Assembly: GCA_040755835.1 (NCBI GenBank)
Contig: JBFMAB010000093.1
Span: 1-64,000 of the forward strand
Origin: JADLDB01 sp040755835
GTDB taxonomy: Bacteria; Myxococcota; Myxococcia; Myxococcales; Myxococcaceae
Reading direction: 5' to 3'
Length of the DNA: 64,000 nucleotides
Made by a program: the position numbers and the translations under genes. The notes under the pieces were generated by a model. The model had not been told where the DNA came from and did not search any database. It was given only the letters and a program-made list of their open reading frames with translations. Positions 42,592 through 50,785 of the stretch are shown here, one piece after another. Position 1 is the first letter of the stretch; each line of letters starts with the position of its first letter.

Positions 42592-43629
42592 TCAATCACC
42601 GCGTCGCTCGGCGAGCTTCCCTTTGAGGCCCGGCAGCTCCCCCGGCGGCAGCTTCGTCATCACGTACTGCACGGTGTCGTGCAGCGTGTCGTACGGATCG
42701 CGCGCGGTGAAGCCGAGCACCGACTCCGCCTTCGACGAGTCGCACCAGAACCAGTGCTCGCCGACCTCGACCTCCTGCGGATCCAAGGGCGCCGAGGTGC
42801 CGCGCCACTTCGCGAAGCGCTCCAGGGCGTACGCCCCGAGAATGTTCACCTGCTTCGGCAGCTTCACCCGCGGCGCCGGCACGCCGGTGAGCCGCTCGAG
42901 GCGCGCGAAGAACTCGTCCATGGACATGTTCACGCCCATGAGGTGCCGCCCGTACAGCTCGCCTTTCGACAGGGCGGCGAGCGCCGCCTGCGCCACGTCG
43001 CGCGCGTCCACGAAGCACATGCCGCCGCCCGGCATCGCGGGGATGTCGCGCTGGAGGAACTTCACCACCGTCCACGTGGACGAGAGGCGATCGTCCCCCG
43101 GGCCCATGAGCAGGCTCGGGTTCAGCACCACCAGCGGGATGTCGTGGCGGCGGCAGTACTCGAGCGCCAGCTTCTCCTCGTAGATCTTCGACAGGTAGTA
43201 CGGCCAGCGGCCGACCGTCTCGATCGGGTAGTCGTCGGCCTCGGTGCCGACGCGCTCCTCCTTCGACACGGCGATGGTGCCGGACGTCGACGCGAGGATG
43301 ATGCGTGGTCTGGTGCCCAGCGCCTGCACGTCCTTCAAGAGCTCGCGTGTCGCCTCGACGTGCAGCTCGTACATCTTCCGGCCGTCCGCGTCCTTGAACG
43401 AGACGAGGCCTGCGAGGTGGTAGATGGCCTCGACGCCGACGAGCGCCTTGCGGACCGCGTCCCGGTCCTTCAAGTCCGCCGTGATGAACTCCACCGGGTG
43501 GGCGCCTTCGCGCCAGGTGGCCGGCGGCTTCGTGCGGCCGATCGCGCGCACCTGGTGGCCGGCGGACCGGAGCAGCGGCACCAGGTGGCTGCCGAGGAAA
43601 CCGGTCGCGCCGGTGACGAGGATCTTCAT
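42592..43629 (-). CDS. NAD-dependent epimerase/dehydratase, extended SDR
   Basis: The 345-residue product starts MKILVTGATGFLGSHLVPLL, an extended-SDR Rossmann fold with TGxxGFLG. It has the HLAGLVSFKDA loop, the catalytic Ser/Thr region (ASTSGTIAVSKEE), Tyr-x-x-x-Lys in RWPYYLSKIYEEK and the PSLLMGPGDDR stretch typical of HpnA/DFR-like reductases. It lies about 55 nt downstream of the ElbD-like gene on the same strand, so it may take part in the same ether-lipid pathway, perhaps as a keto-reductase. Its Shine-Dalgarno (AAGAGGAG) is the tail of a REP-like palindrome. Confidence 0.88.
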   Translation of the reverse strand: MKILVTGATGFLGSHLVPLLRSAGHQVRAIGRTKPPATWREGAHPVEFITADLKDRDAVRKALVGVEAIYHLAGLVSFKDADGRKMYELHVEATRELLKDVQALGTRPRIILASTSGTIAVSKEERVGTEADDYPIETVGRWPYYLSKIYEEKLALEYCRRHDIPLVVLNPSLLMGPGDDRLSSTWTVVKFLQRDIPAMPGGGMCFVDARDVAQAALAALSKGELYGRHLMGVNMSMDEFFARLERLTGVPAPRVKLPKQVNILGAYALERFAKWRGTSAPLDPQEVEVGEHWFWCDSSKAESVLGFTARDPYDTLHDTVQYVMTKLPPGELPGLKGKLAERRGD

Positions 43630-43648
43630 TCGTGTCGCTCCTCTTCCC

Positions 43649-43675
43649 CGCCCTCTCCCCGGGTGGGGGCGAGGG
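43649..43675. repeat. REP-like palindrome between elbD-like and epimerase genes
   Basis: CCCTCTCCCC, a GGGTGG spacer and GGGCGAGGG form an imperfect stem in the intercistronic gap. On the minus strand its tail runs into GGGGAAGAGGAG, which is the ribosome-binding site of the epimerase gene. Confidence 0.6.
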
Positions 43676-43683
43676 CGCGTTCC

Positions 43684-46600
43684 TCATTCATGGCCGCGGC
43701 GCTTCTCGCGCGTGGGAATCGCCGGCACCGGCAGCGCCTCGGGCTGGTACACCTGCCCTCGAGACAGCGCGCGCACGGCCTCCTCGGCCATCTTCGTGAT
43801 GATGCGGTACGACTCCGAGCGCGCGAGGCCCCGCACCTTCTCGCGCAGGTCGTCGATGAGCAGCGGCGGGCCGAAGCGCACCTCGAGGTCTTCCCACTTC
43901 GGCCACCACGCGCCCTTGGGCAGCGCGTCGAAGGTGCCCTTGAGGTACGCCGGCAGCACGTCGACGCCGAAGGACAGCGCGAGGTAGCCCGTCGTCGGCT
44001 TGAACTCCATCAGCTCGCCGTTGGGCGACCGCGTCCCTTCCGGGAAGATGAGCAGGTTGTAGCCCTGGGTGAGCGCTTCGCCGGCCAGCCGCAGCGACTC
44101 GCGCAGGCTGCCGTGGCGGTCCATGGGGATCAGGTTGGTGAAGTTCTCGAAGTACGCGCGCTTGAGCGGCGTGTCGAAGAAGTAGTCCCGCGCCGCGAGG
44201 GCGACCAGCCGCTGGCCCTGCTCGCCCATGGCCACCTTCACGAGGCCCATGTCGAGGTGGCTCGCGTGGTTCGCCACCACCAGCACGTTCCGGTTCTTCG
44301 GGATGAAGGACGTGCCCCTGGTCTTCACGCCGAACAGCCCGCCGTAGATGGCGCGCTGGCCGGCCTCGAGCGCCAGCTGGCCCACGCGCGCCACCGCGTC
44401 CGGCAGCGGCAGCTCGAGGTCGGTCTTCTTCTTCTCGCCGGCGGGCGACAGCGCCTTCGCCTTCACCTCGCCGGCCGGGCGCCGGCCCGACGCGGCCACC
44501 AGGCGCCGCAGCTCCTCGACGTTGGCGATCTTCGTCAGGTCGCCCAGCGCCGACACCGGCACGCCGGCTGTCTCGAGCGCGTTGCCCAGCTCGGTCAGCA
44601 TGAGCGAGTCGAAGCCCAGGTCGCCCTGCAGCGTGGACTCGGGCTTCACCTCGGCCGCCGGCCGCTGGATGACGTCGGCGATCACCTGCGTGAGCCAGTC
44701 GGCGCTCTCGTGAGCGCCGTCCTTCTTGCCCTTCTCCGCCGACCGCTCGATGCGCTCGAGGCGCTTGAGCTCCTCCACCACCGCGGAGCGCTTCACCTTG
44801 CGCGTCGAGGTGCGAACCAGCTCACCGTCCCACAGCTTGAGCACCTTCACGCGGCGCCAGAACGGCTGGTCGGCCGACACGTTCTTGAAGTGCTCCTCGA
44901 GCGCCTTCTTCACCTCTTCGCGCGGCCGGTCCTTGTAGTCGGGCACGCAGAGGCAGGCGATCTTCTCGCCGCCCGCGTCGTCCGGCAGCCCGACGATCGA
45001 CAGCTCCTTGATGTGCGGGTGATCGGCGTAGAGCGCCTCGAGCTCGTCCGGGTACACGTTCTTCCCGTTGGCGTCGATGATGACGTCCTTCTTGCGCCCG
45101 ACGAGGTACAGGTTGCCGTCGGGGTCGAGGCGCCCGAGGTCGCCGGTGTGCAGCCACCCGTCCTTGAGGACCGCGTCGGTCGCCTCGCGGTCCTGGAAGT
45201 AGCCGGCCATGACGTTGGGGCCCTTCGCGATCACCTCGCCGATGCCGTCGGGATCCGGCTCGAAGATCTTGAGCTCGATGCCCGGCAGCGCCTTGCCGAC
45301 GGTGCCCTTCTGCCGCTGGTGGCCCGCTTTGGTGACGGTGAGCACCGGCGCGGCCTCGGTGAGCCCGTAACCCTCGTCGAGCGTGAAGCCGAGCGCGTGG
45401 AACGCCTTGTGGACGTCGTCCGGCAGCGCCGAGCCGCCCGAGATGAGGAACTTGATGCGCCCGCCGAACTTCCGGTGCACCGGCCAGAACAGCAGCTTGC
45501 CCAGGTTGAGCCCCTGCTTGTTCCGCAGCTCGGCGTTCGCGCTCATGAGGCCCTTCACGGCCTCCTCGACGAACTTCGGCCGGCTCGCGAGCTCCTGGGT
45601 GATCTTCCGGTGGAAGAGCTGCCAGAGCGCGGGCACGCCGACCATGCCGGTGATGTTGCCGCTTTCGAGCACCTCGCCGATGCGATCGGCGGTCAGCTCG
45701 TCGATGTAGGCGATCTCCGCGCCGCGCGAGAACGGCGTCAGAAAGCCCGCGCTGAACTCGAAGGTGTGGTGCATCGGCAGCACCGACAAGACGCCGTCGC
45801 CCACCCCGATGTCGAAGGCCCCGGCCAGCTTGGACACCAGCGAGCAGAAGTTCCGGTGCGTCAGCATGACGCCCTTGGGGGTACCGGTGGTGCCGCTGGT
45901 GAAGATGATCGAAGCCACGTCGTCGGGCGACGCGCTCTTCTTCACCGGCCCCAGCCCATCGGGCTGCGAGTCGTCGCCGGCCATGGCCTGCGCCAGCGAG
46001 TGCACCTGCGTGGAAAGGCCCGCCTCGGTCAGAAGCCGGAACAGCTCCGGGTGCGCCTCCACCTGCTGCTCGCTGATGAGGCACACCTTCGCGTCGGCGC
46101 GGCGGGCGATGTTGACGATCTCCGCCTCGCTGAGCTCCTTGTCCACCGGCACCGCGGTGGCGCCCGCGCGCAGGATGCCGAAGAACGCGGTGCCCCACTC
46201 GGGCCGGTTCTCGCTGACGAGCAGCACGCGGTCCTGGTGGCCGACGCCGACGCGCATCAGGAAGCTGCCGACGCGCGCGGCGTAGCGGTGCACCTCGCCG
46301 AAGGTGAAGCGGTGCTGGCGCTCGCCCTCGTGCATGCGGAAGGCGACGCGGTGACGCCACTCGTGCACCGTGGCGTCGAACAGCTCGAGCAGGTCGCGGT
46401 ACGTGTGCACCACCTTGCGGCGCTGCGTCTCCTCGTCGAGGCCGGGGAACACCCACTTCTCGAGGCCGGGGATGTGCGTCTCGAGGAAGTACGTGCGCCA
46501 GTCGATGTCCTGGGGGTTCCAGTTGATCTTCGCGCGGTCGTGCGCCGGCATGTCGACGTACAGCGAACGCGTGTTGTCGCAGCGGAAGATGTACCGGTTC

Positions 46601-48090
46601 TCCCAGATGAACGGGAGGAACAGGTCGACGATCAGGTTGACGCCGTCGGCCGTCTCGGCGACCTCGGTGAGCTTCTCCTTCGTCTTCTCGAGGAAGGCGG
46701 ACACCCGCGGCGCGCCCCACGTCGGCCCGTTCTCCTCGATCTGCTTCACCAGCCACCTGGCGCCCTTCGCGAAGAGCGGCGAGCTGGTCAGCTGGAACTG
46801 CGTCTTGCCGACGGCCTTGGGCTCGCGCCGGCTGCGCAGGTCGTTGAGGAACGGGTTGCCGGTGTCCTTGTTGCGCCAGCGGCGGCGCTTGTAGAGGCCG
46901 ACCAGCTCCACCGAGCGGCTCGCGATGAAGGGCTGGGTGTCACCCGAGGCCTGCTGGTACACGCGGCGCTCGCTGGTGCGGAGCGCTTGAGCGGTGATGG
47001 CGATGAGGCTGCCGGCCACCTGGTCGACGGGGATCATGTCCAGCACGGCCTTGTCGCCGGCGGGCACCACGGACTGGCCCTTGATGAGCGCGTAGATGAT
47101 GGGCGCCGAGGTGGTGAAGCCTTCGTTCCAGCCGGGGAACGGGTAGTGCAGCGCGCTCTCGACGATGGAGGGGCGGACGATGGCGTAGCGGAGGCCCGGC
47201 GTGGCGGCCAGCACCTGCTCGCCGAGGGACTTCGTGTACGTGTACGTGTTGGGCCAGCCCCAGTGCTTCGCGCGGTCCATGCCGGCCTGCACGAGCTGCA
47301 GGGTGAGCCACAGCTTCCGCTCGCGGCCGATGGCGAGGCGCAGCGCCTTCTCGTCGGAGGGGTCGCGGCCCTCGGCCTTCAGGCGGTCGATGGCCTTCTG
47401 GCGGAAGTCACTCGCGAGCGCCTTGTCGTCGGCCTGCTCGCGCAGCCGCGCGACGGTCTTCTCGCAATCGGCCAGCTCCTGCTCGAGCGAGAAGTCGCGC
47501 CCGTCCACCTCGCCGCGGCGGGGGAAGTAGCCCTGGACCTCCTCGTCTTCGAAGACGAGGCCCGAGCGGTTGCCCGCGACGAAGGCGGTGGACATGTGCA
47601 CGAGCGGCACGTCCCAGTGGAGGCACGCCTCCACGAGGTGCTTGACGCCGTAGGTGTTGACGTTGAGGCCCACCTCGAGGGACGGGTTGAAGCTGACGAG
47701 GCCGGCGCAGTTGACGACGACGTCCACGTGCCCTTTCAGCGCCTTCGCCTTCTCCTCGTCCATACCCATCCAGGGATCGGTGATGTCGCCGTCGAGGATG
47801 GTGCACTTGTTCTTCAGCCACGCGTCGACCGCGGCCTGCCCGCCGTGCTTCGTGCGCAACGGCTCGAAGGGCTCGCTGGTGGCGACCTTGTCGAAGAAGC
47901 GCGCGGTGGCGTTCTTCGAGCTGCCCTTGCGGACCAGCACGAAGACGTGGGCCAATTCCTCGCCGTAGTGGTGGAGCAGCATCGACAGCGACACCTTGCC
48001 GACGAAGCCGGTGGCGCCCGCGAAGAGGATGCGCTTGCCGGTGAGCGTGGCGGTGACGTCGAGGGGACCGGGGGGCTGCGGGGCGGCCAT
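43684..48090 (-). CDS. elbD: ElbD-like multidomain ether-lipid synthase
   Basis: The 1468-residue product has four parts. An N-terminal fatty-acyl-CoA-reductase-type SDR (FAGATGFVGK at about 23-32, YTYTKSLGEQ near 283) comes first. An acyl-CoA-ligase-type adenylation domain follows (IIFTSGTTGTPKGVML near 728, GYGLTEAAPVL, DGWLHTGDLGRLD). Then there is a carrier domain with the phosphopantetheine Ser (LGFDSLMLTELG, near 1161) and a PlsC acyltransferase (NHASHLDMGLV near 1275, FPEGTRS near 1352). This architecture matches ElbD, the enzyme for alkyl-ether lipids needed for fruiting-body formation in myxobacteria. The product is soluble or peripheral. The downstream SDR gene fits the elb gene context. 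Confidence 0.82.
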   Translation of the reverse strand: MAAPQPPGPLDVTATLTGKRILFAGATGFVGKVSLSMLLHHYGEELAHVFVLVRKGSSKNATARFFDKVATSEPFEPLRTKHGGQAAVDAWLKNKCTILDGDITDPWMGMDEEKAKALKGHVDVVVNCAGLVSFNPSLEVGLNVNTYGVKHLVEACLHWDVPLVHMSTAFVAGNRSGLVFEDEEVQGYFPRRGEVDGRDFSLEQELADCEKTVARLREQADDKALASDFRQKAIDRLKAEGRDPSDEKALRLAIGRERKLWLTLQLVQAGMDRAKHWGWPNTYTYTKSLGEQVLAATPGLRYAIVRPSIVESALHYPFPGWNEGFTTSAPIIYALIKGQSVVPAGDKAVLDMIPVDQVAGSLIAITAQALRTSERRVYQQASGDTQPFIASRSVELVGLYKRRRWRNKDTGNPFLNDLRSRREPKAVGKTQFQLTSSPLFAKGARWLVKQIEENGPTWGAPRVSAFLEKTKEKLTEVAETADGVNLIVDLFLPFIWENRYIFRCDNTRSLYVDMPAHDRAKINWNPQDIDWRTYFLETHIPGLEKWVFPGLDEETQRRKVVHTYRDLLELFDATVHEWRHRVAFRMHEGERQHRFTFGEVHRYAARVGSFLMRVGVGHQDRVLLVSENRPEWGTAFFGILRAGATAVPVDKELSEAEIVNIARRADAKVCLISEQQVEAHPELFRLLTEAGLSTQVHSLAQAMAGDDSQPDGLGPVKKSASPDDVASIIFTSGTTGTPKGVMLTHRNFCSLVSKLAGAFDIGVGDGVLSVLPMHHTFEFSAGFLTPFSRGAEIAYIDELTADRIGEVLESGNITGMVGVPALWQLFHRKITQELASRPKFVEEAVKGLMSANAELRNKQGLNLGKLLFWPVHRKFGGRIKFLISGGSALPDDVHKAFHALGFTLDEGYGLTEAAPVLTVTKAGHQRQKGTVGKALPGIELKIFEPDPDGIGEVIAKGPNVMAGYFQDREATDAVLKDGWLHTGDLGRLDPDGNLYLVGRKKDVIIDANGKNVYPDELEALYADHPHIKELSIVGLPDDAGGEKIACLCVPDYKDRPREEVKKALEEHFKNVSADQPFWRRVKVLKLWDGELVRTSTRKVKRSAVVEELKRLERIERSAEKGKKDGAHESADWLTQVIADVIQRPAAEVKPESTLQGDLGFDSLMLTELGNALETAGVPVSALGDLTKIANVEELRRLVAASGRRPAGEVKAKALSPAGEKKKTDLELPLPDAVARVGQLALEAGQRAIYGGLFGVKTRGTSFIPKNRNVLVVANHASHLDMGLVKVAMGEQGQRLVALAARDYFFDTPLKRAYFENFTNLIPMDRHGSLRESLRLAGEALTQGYNLLIFPEGTRSPNGELMEFKPTTGYLALSFGVDVLPAYLKGTFDALPKGAWWPKWEDLEVRFGPPLLIDDLREKVRGLARSESYRIITKMAEEAVRALSRGQVYQPEALPVPAIPTREKRRGHE

Positions 48091-48113
48091 GGGGGCCTTC
48101 GCTTACCCGCCCG

Positions 48114-48434
48114 TCACCGGGGTCGCAAGGGATGGCGCACGCGCAAGTCCTTGAAGCGCATGAAGTCGGCGTCGGCGGTGAGCCACTCGCACCCGTGCTC
48201 TATGGCGAGGGCGGCGTGGTAGGCGTCGGCGACCACCTTGCCGCGGCAGTTCGTCTCGCGAACCACGATGGTCCTCGTCGTGGCGATGCGAACGAAGGCG
48301 CTCAGGACGAGCTCGGACAACGCGAAGGGCTCGGGCCCGTCCGCCAGGCGGGTCAGCACCCGCGCGAAGTCCTCGTGGGCGGCGTGCCGGCGCCAGAACG
48401 CCCCGAGGAGGACGTTGACGTCAGGCATCATCAT
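48114..48434 (-). CDS. vapC: VapC-type PIN-domain toxin, probably internally deleted
   Basis: The 106-residue product begins MMMPDVNVLLGAFWRRHAAH and keeps the acidic residues of a PIN RNase: Asp5, Glu41 (LSELVLSAFVRI), Asp70 (KVVADAYHAALAIEHGCEW) and Asp88/Asp90 (LTADADF). Typical relatives have about 140 residues. The segment between FVRIATTRT and RETNCRGKVV, which in relatives carries the P..F..A...F..L...P and RHW helices, is about 35 residues short, while the frame stays open. It is likely a non-toxic internal-deletion form, though a compact active fold is possible. It starts at one of three consecutive ATGs and overlaps the vapB end by 8-14 nt. Confidence 0.78.
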   Translation of the reverse strand: MMMPDVNVLLGAFWRRHAAHEDFARVLTRLADGPEPFALSELVLSAFVRIATTRTIVVRETNCRGKVVADAYHAALAIEHGCEWLTADADFMRFKDLRVRHPLRPR

Positions 48435-48702
48435 CGCGAGGCGCCTCCGGCCAGGGCTTGACCGGCTCCGCGACGTTCGGCAGCGGGTACGTCTGCTCGT
48501 CGAGCCGGTTCCAGTCGTAGCCGGGCGCCAGCTCCGCGTCGGAGGTGATGAGCTTGAAGGGCTTCACGACCTTCGGCTTCGGCTGGTCGAGGTCGCGCCG
48601 CACGAGCGACGCGACGTAGTCGCTCAGCGTCTGCCCGCGGGCCTCCGCTTCCCGCTTCGCGCGCTTGAGCAGCCGGTCTTCGAGGGAGATCGTGGTCCGC
48701 AT
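48421..48702 (-). CDS. vapB: VapB-type antitoxin with ribbon-helix-helix domain
   Basis: The 93-residue product begins MRTTISLEDRLLKRAKREAE, a CopG/Arc-like ribbon-helix-helix start (TISLEDRLLKRAKREAEARG, SDYVASLVRRDL) that binds its own promoter. A C-terminal tail rich in Pro/Asp follows (VKPFKLITSDAELAPG, EAPRDDDA), which normally occupies the toxin active site. The gene precedes and overlaps vapC. Direct ATGCATCAAGATGCAT repeats just upstream (48700-48717) are a possible operator. Confidence 0.85.
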   Translation of the reverse strand: MRTTISLEDRLLKRAKREAEARGQTLSDYVASLVRRDLDQPKPKVVKPFKLITSDAELAPGYDWNRLDEQTYPLPNVAEPVKPWPEAPRDDDA

Positions 48703-48733
48703 GCATCAAGATGCATAGCAGGCGCATCACGAT
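48700..48733. promoter_or_regulatory. Possible vapB operator: ATGCAT / GATGC repeats
   Basis: ATGCAT occurs twice within 17 bp (ATGCATCAAGATGCAT), followed by CGCATCACGATGCG, a near palindrome, in the short gap upstream of vapB and of the divergent peptidase gene. A ribbon-helix-helix autorepressor would bind this kind of site; the assignment is inference. Confidence 0.45.
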
Positions 48734-48785
48734 GCGCTCAAGGCGGCCCCCGGCCGTCCGGCCGGCGCGCTATGCTGGCTGCTCC

Positions 48786-50516
48786 GTGCGGCTCACCCTG
48801 GTCCTCGCGCTCGTCGCCCTGCCCTGCCTCGCGGCGGACCTCGCGCCCGAGGTGCAGTTCTCGCTCTTGTCGCTCAAGGACGGCGAGCGGAAGCGGCTCG
48901 AGGCGGCGGTGGGCGGCGTGGAGAAGCTGACGCTGGTGCGGGCGGAGCTGGACGTGCTGCCCGAGGCGGCGCGGGTGCTGGGCCAGGTGTCGCTGACGGT
49001 GCCGGTGAAGCGCACGACGTCGGCGCTCTTCCTGCGGCTGACGCCGAACGCGAACCACCCGGGCGCGGTGGAGCTCATCTCGGCGACGGTGAATGGGCAG
49101 CGGGCCAGGGTGGCGCGGCGGGATCCGTCGCTCGTGGCGCTCGCGGTGGATCCACCGGCGGAGGCCGGCGATGTGCTGGAGGTGTCGGTGAAGGTGCAGG
49201 CGACGCTTCCGAGACTTCCGGAAGGCAGCGACGCCTTGTCGTCGTCGAACGGCGGGCGCGGCGGCGACTACGGCGCCTTCTCGATGTCGCGGGACGTCAT
49301 CGGGCTGGCGGGCATCCTCCCGATGGTGCCGCCGGAGAAGGCGGACGGCACGCCGGCGGAGGGCCCGTCGGGCATCGGCGACCTCGGGACCTTCGAGCCG
49401 ACGAACTTCGTGGTGTCGGTGTCGGTGCCGGACGACTGGACGGCGGTGGGCGCGGGGCACGTGCTGGGCGAACTGCCGGACGGCGCGGGGCGGCGGCGCT
49501 TCGCGTGGGCGCTGGCGGGGGCGCGGGAATTCCCCGTGCTGGCGGTGAAGGGCTACCGCGTCGAGTCGAAGCAGGTGAACGGCGTCACCGTGGAGTCGCA
49601 CTACCGCGGCGAGGACGCGAAGGCGGGCAAGCAGGCGCTGGAGCACGCGGCGAAGGCGCTGGAGCTGCTCGAGGCGAAGGTGGGGCCGTACCCGTACAAG
49701 GCGCTGCGCGTGGTGGAGGCGCGCCTGGTGGGCGGCGCCGGCGGCATGGAGTTCCCCGGCCTCGTCACCGTGTCGGCGGCGCTGTACCGCGGGGCGGTGG
49801 ATCCGCTGGCGGCGCTGGGCATGCCCGAGTTGCAGGACGAGCCGATGCTGAAGCAGCTGCTGACGCCGATGCTGGGCCCGCTGCTCAAGGACACGCTGGA
49901 GTTCACCGTCGACCACGAGGTGGCGCACCAGTACTTCGCGATGCTGGTGGGGAACGATCCGATCGCCGAGCCGGTGGCGGACGAGGCGCTGACGCAGCAC
50001 GTGGCGCTGCTGTTGCTCGAGTGGCGGCGCGGGAAGGCGGCGGCGGACAACGTGCGCGTCAACCAGGTGCGCATGGCGTACCAGGTGCACCGGCTGCTCG
50101 GCGGGGCGGACGGGGTGGCGAACCGGCCGACGCACGAGTTCGACTCGAACACCGAGTACGCGGCGCTGGTGTACGGAAAGGCGCCGCTGCTCTTCGACGC
50201 GCAGCGCAAGCTGGTGGGCGACGCCGTGTGGCTCAAGTCGCTCGAGCGCTACGTGGCGGAGCACCGCTACCAGTGGGTGACGGCGGACACGTTCACCGAC
50301 GTGGTGGCGAAGCAGAGCGGCAACGCGAAGGTGAAGGCGCTCAAGCGGCGGTGGTGGGACGAGGCGCACGGCGACGAGGACGTGGGCGGGCTGGACCTGG
50401 GTGGGCTGCTCGGGCCGGCGGGCGGCGGCCGCAAGGGCGCGCCGGGCATGCCCACCATCGACCCGGCGACGCAGCAGCAGCTCGAGGAGCTGATGCGGCA
50501 GTTGATGGGCGAGTAG
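48786..50516 (+). CDS. Exported M1-family-like metallopeptidase
   Basis: From the GTG at 48786, which gives a clean signal peptide (VRLTLVLALVALPCLAADLA), the product is 576 residues. It has the gluzincin motif HEVAH (His377, Glu378, His381) followed exactly 18 residues later by Glu400 (PVADEALTQH), the M1 spacing. The GGMEFPGLV stretch before it corresponds to the exopeptidase GAMEN loop, here GGMEF. This points to a zinc aminopeptidase-like enzyme acting in the periplasm or outside the cell. The C-terminal tail (GGLDLGGLLGPAGGGRKG) is low complexity. It is divergent from vapBC. Confidence 0.82.
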   Translation: MRLTLVLALVALPCLAADLAPEVQFSLLSLKDGERKRLEAAVGGVEKLTLVRAELDVLPEAARVLGQVSLTVPVKRTTSALFLRLTPNANHPGAVELISATVNGQRARVARRDPSLVALAVDPPAEAGDVLEVSVKVQATLPRLPEGSDALSSSNGGRGGDYGAFSMSRDVIGLAGILPMVPPEKADGTPAEGPSGIGDLGTFEPTNFVVSVSVPDDWTAVGAGHVLGELPDGAGRRRFAWALAGAREFPVLAVKGYRVESKQVNGVTVESHYRGEDAKAGKQALEHAAKALELLEAKVGPYPYKALRVVEARLVGGAGGMEFPGLVTVSAALYRGAVDPLAALGMPELQDEPMLKQLLTPMLGPLLKDTLEFTVDHEVAHQYFAMLVGNDPIAEPVADEALTQHVALLLLEWRRGKAAADNVRVNQVRMAYQVHRLLGGADGVANRPTHEFDSNTEYAALVYGKAPLLFDAQRKLVGDAVWLKSLERYVAEHRYQWVTADTFTDVVAKQSGNAKVKALKRRWWDEAHGDEDVGGLDLGGLLGPAGGGRKGAPGMPTIDPATQQQLEELMRQLMGE

Positions 50517-50520
50517 CGAT

Positions 50521-50561
50521 TCCCTCTCCCCCATCGGGGGAGAGGGTCAGGGTGAGGGGAA
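50521..50561. repeat. REP-like palindrome after the peptidase gene
   Basis: CCCTCTCCCCCATC pairs with GGGGGAGAGGG, followed by TCAGGGTGAGGGG, the complete form of the widespread CCCTCTCCC/GGGAGAGGGTNAGGGTGAGGG repeat. Its 3' tail supplies GAGGGGA, the ribosome-binding site of the next gene, 10 nt before its ATG. Confidence 0.75.
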
Positions 50562-50569
50562 GACCGATC

Positions 50570-50782
50570 ATGCGCATCTCAGTGGAGCTCAGCGCGGCGC
50601 TCATCCGGGACGCGAAGAAGCTGGCGGCCGAGCGAGGCGTGACGCTGACGGCGGTGATCGAAGACGCGCTGCGGCGCCAGCTCGCGAAGCACCGCACCCT
50701 GCCGGTGTTCAAGGGCGATGGCTTGATGCCGGGCGTCGAACTGCACGACACCTCGATGCTGCTCGAGTTGGTCGGCGAGTAG
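50570..50782 (+). CDS. Orphan VapB-type antitoxin
   Basis: The 70-residue product begins MRISVELSAALIRDAKKLAA, a VapB/DUF2191-like N-terminal helix region (RGVTLTAVIEDALRRQLAKH). The C-terminal tail LPVFKGDGLMPGVELHDTSM is typical of antitoxins whose PIN partner is encoded immediately downstream. Here the next gene is on the opposite strand 3 bp away, so the toxin gene is missing. The REP palindrome provides its ribosome-binding site. Confidence 0.7.
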   Translation: MRISVELSAALIRDAKKLAAERGVTLTAVIEDALRRQLAKHRTLPVFKGDGLMPGVELHDTSMLLELVGE

Positions 50783-50785
50783 GCG

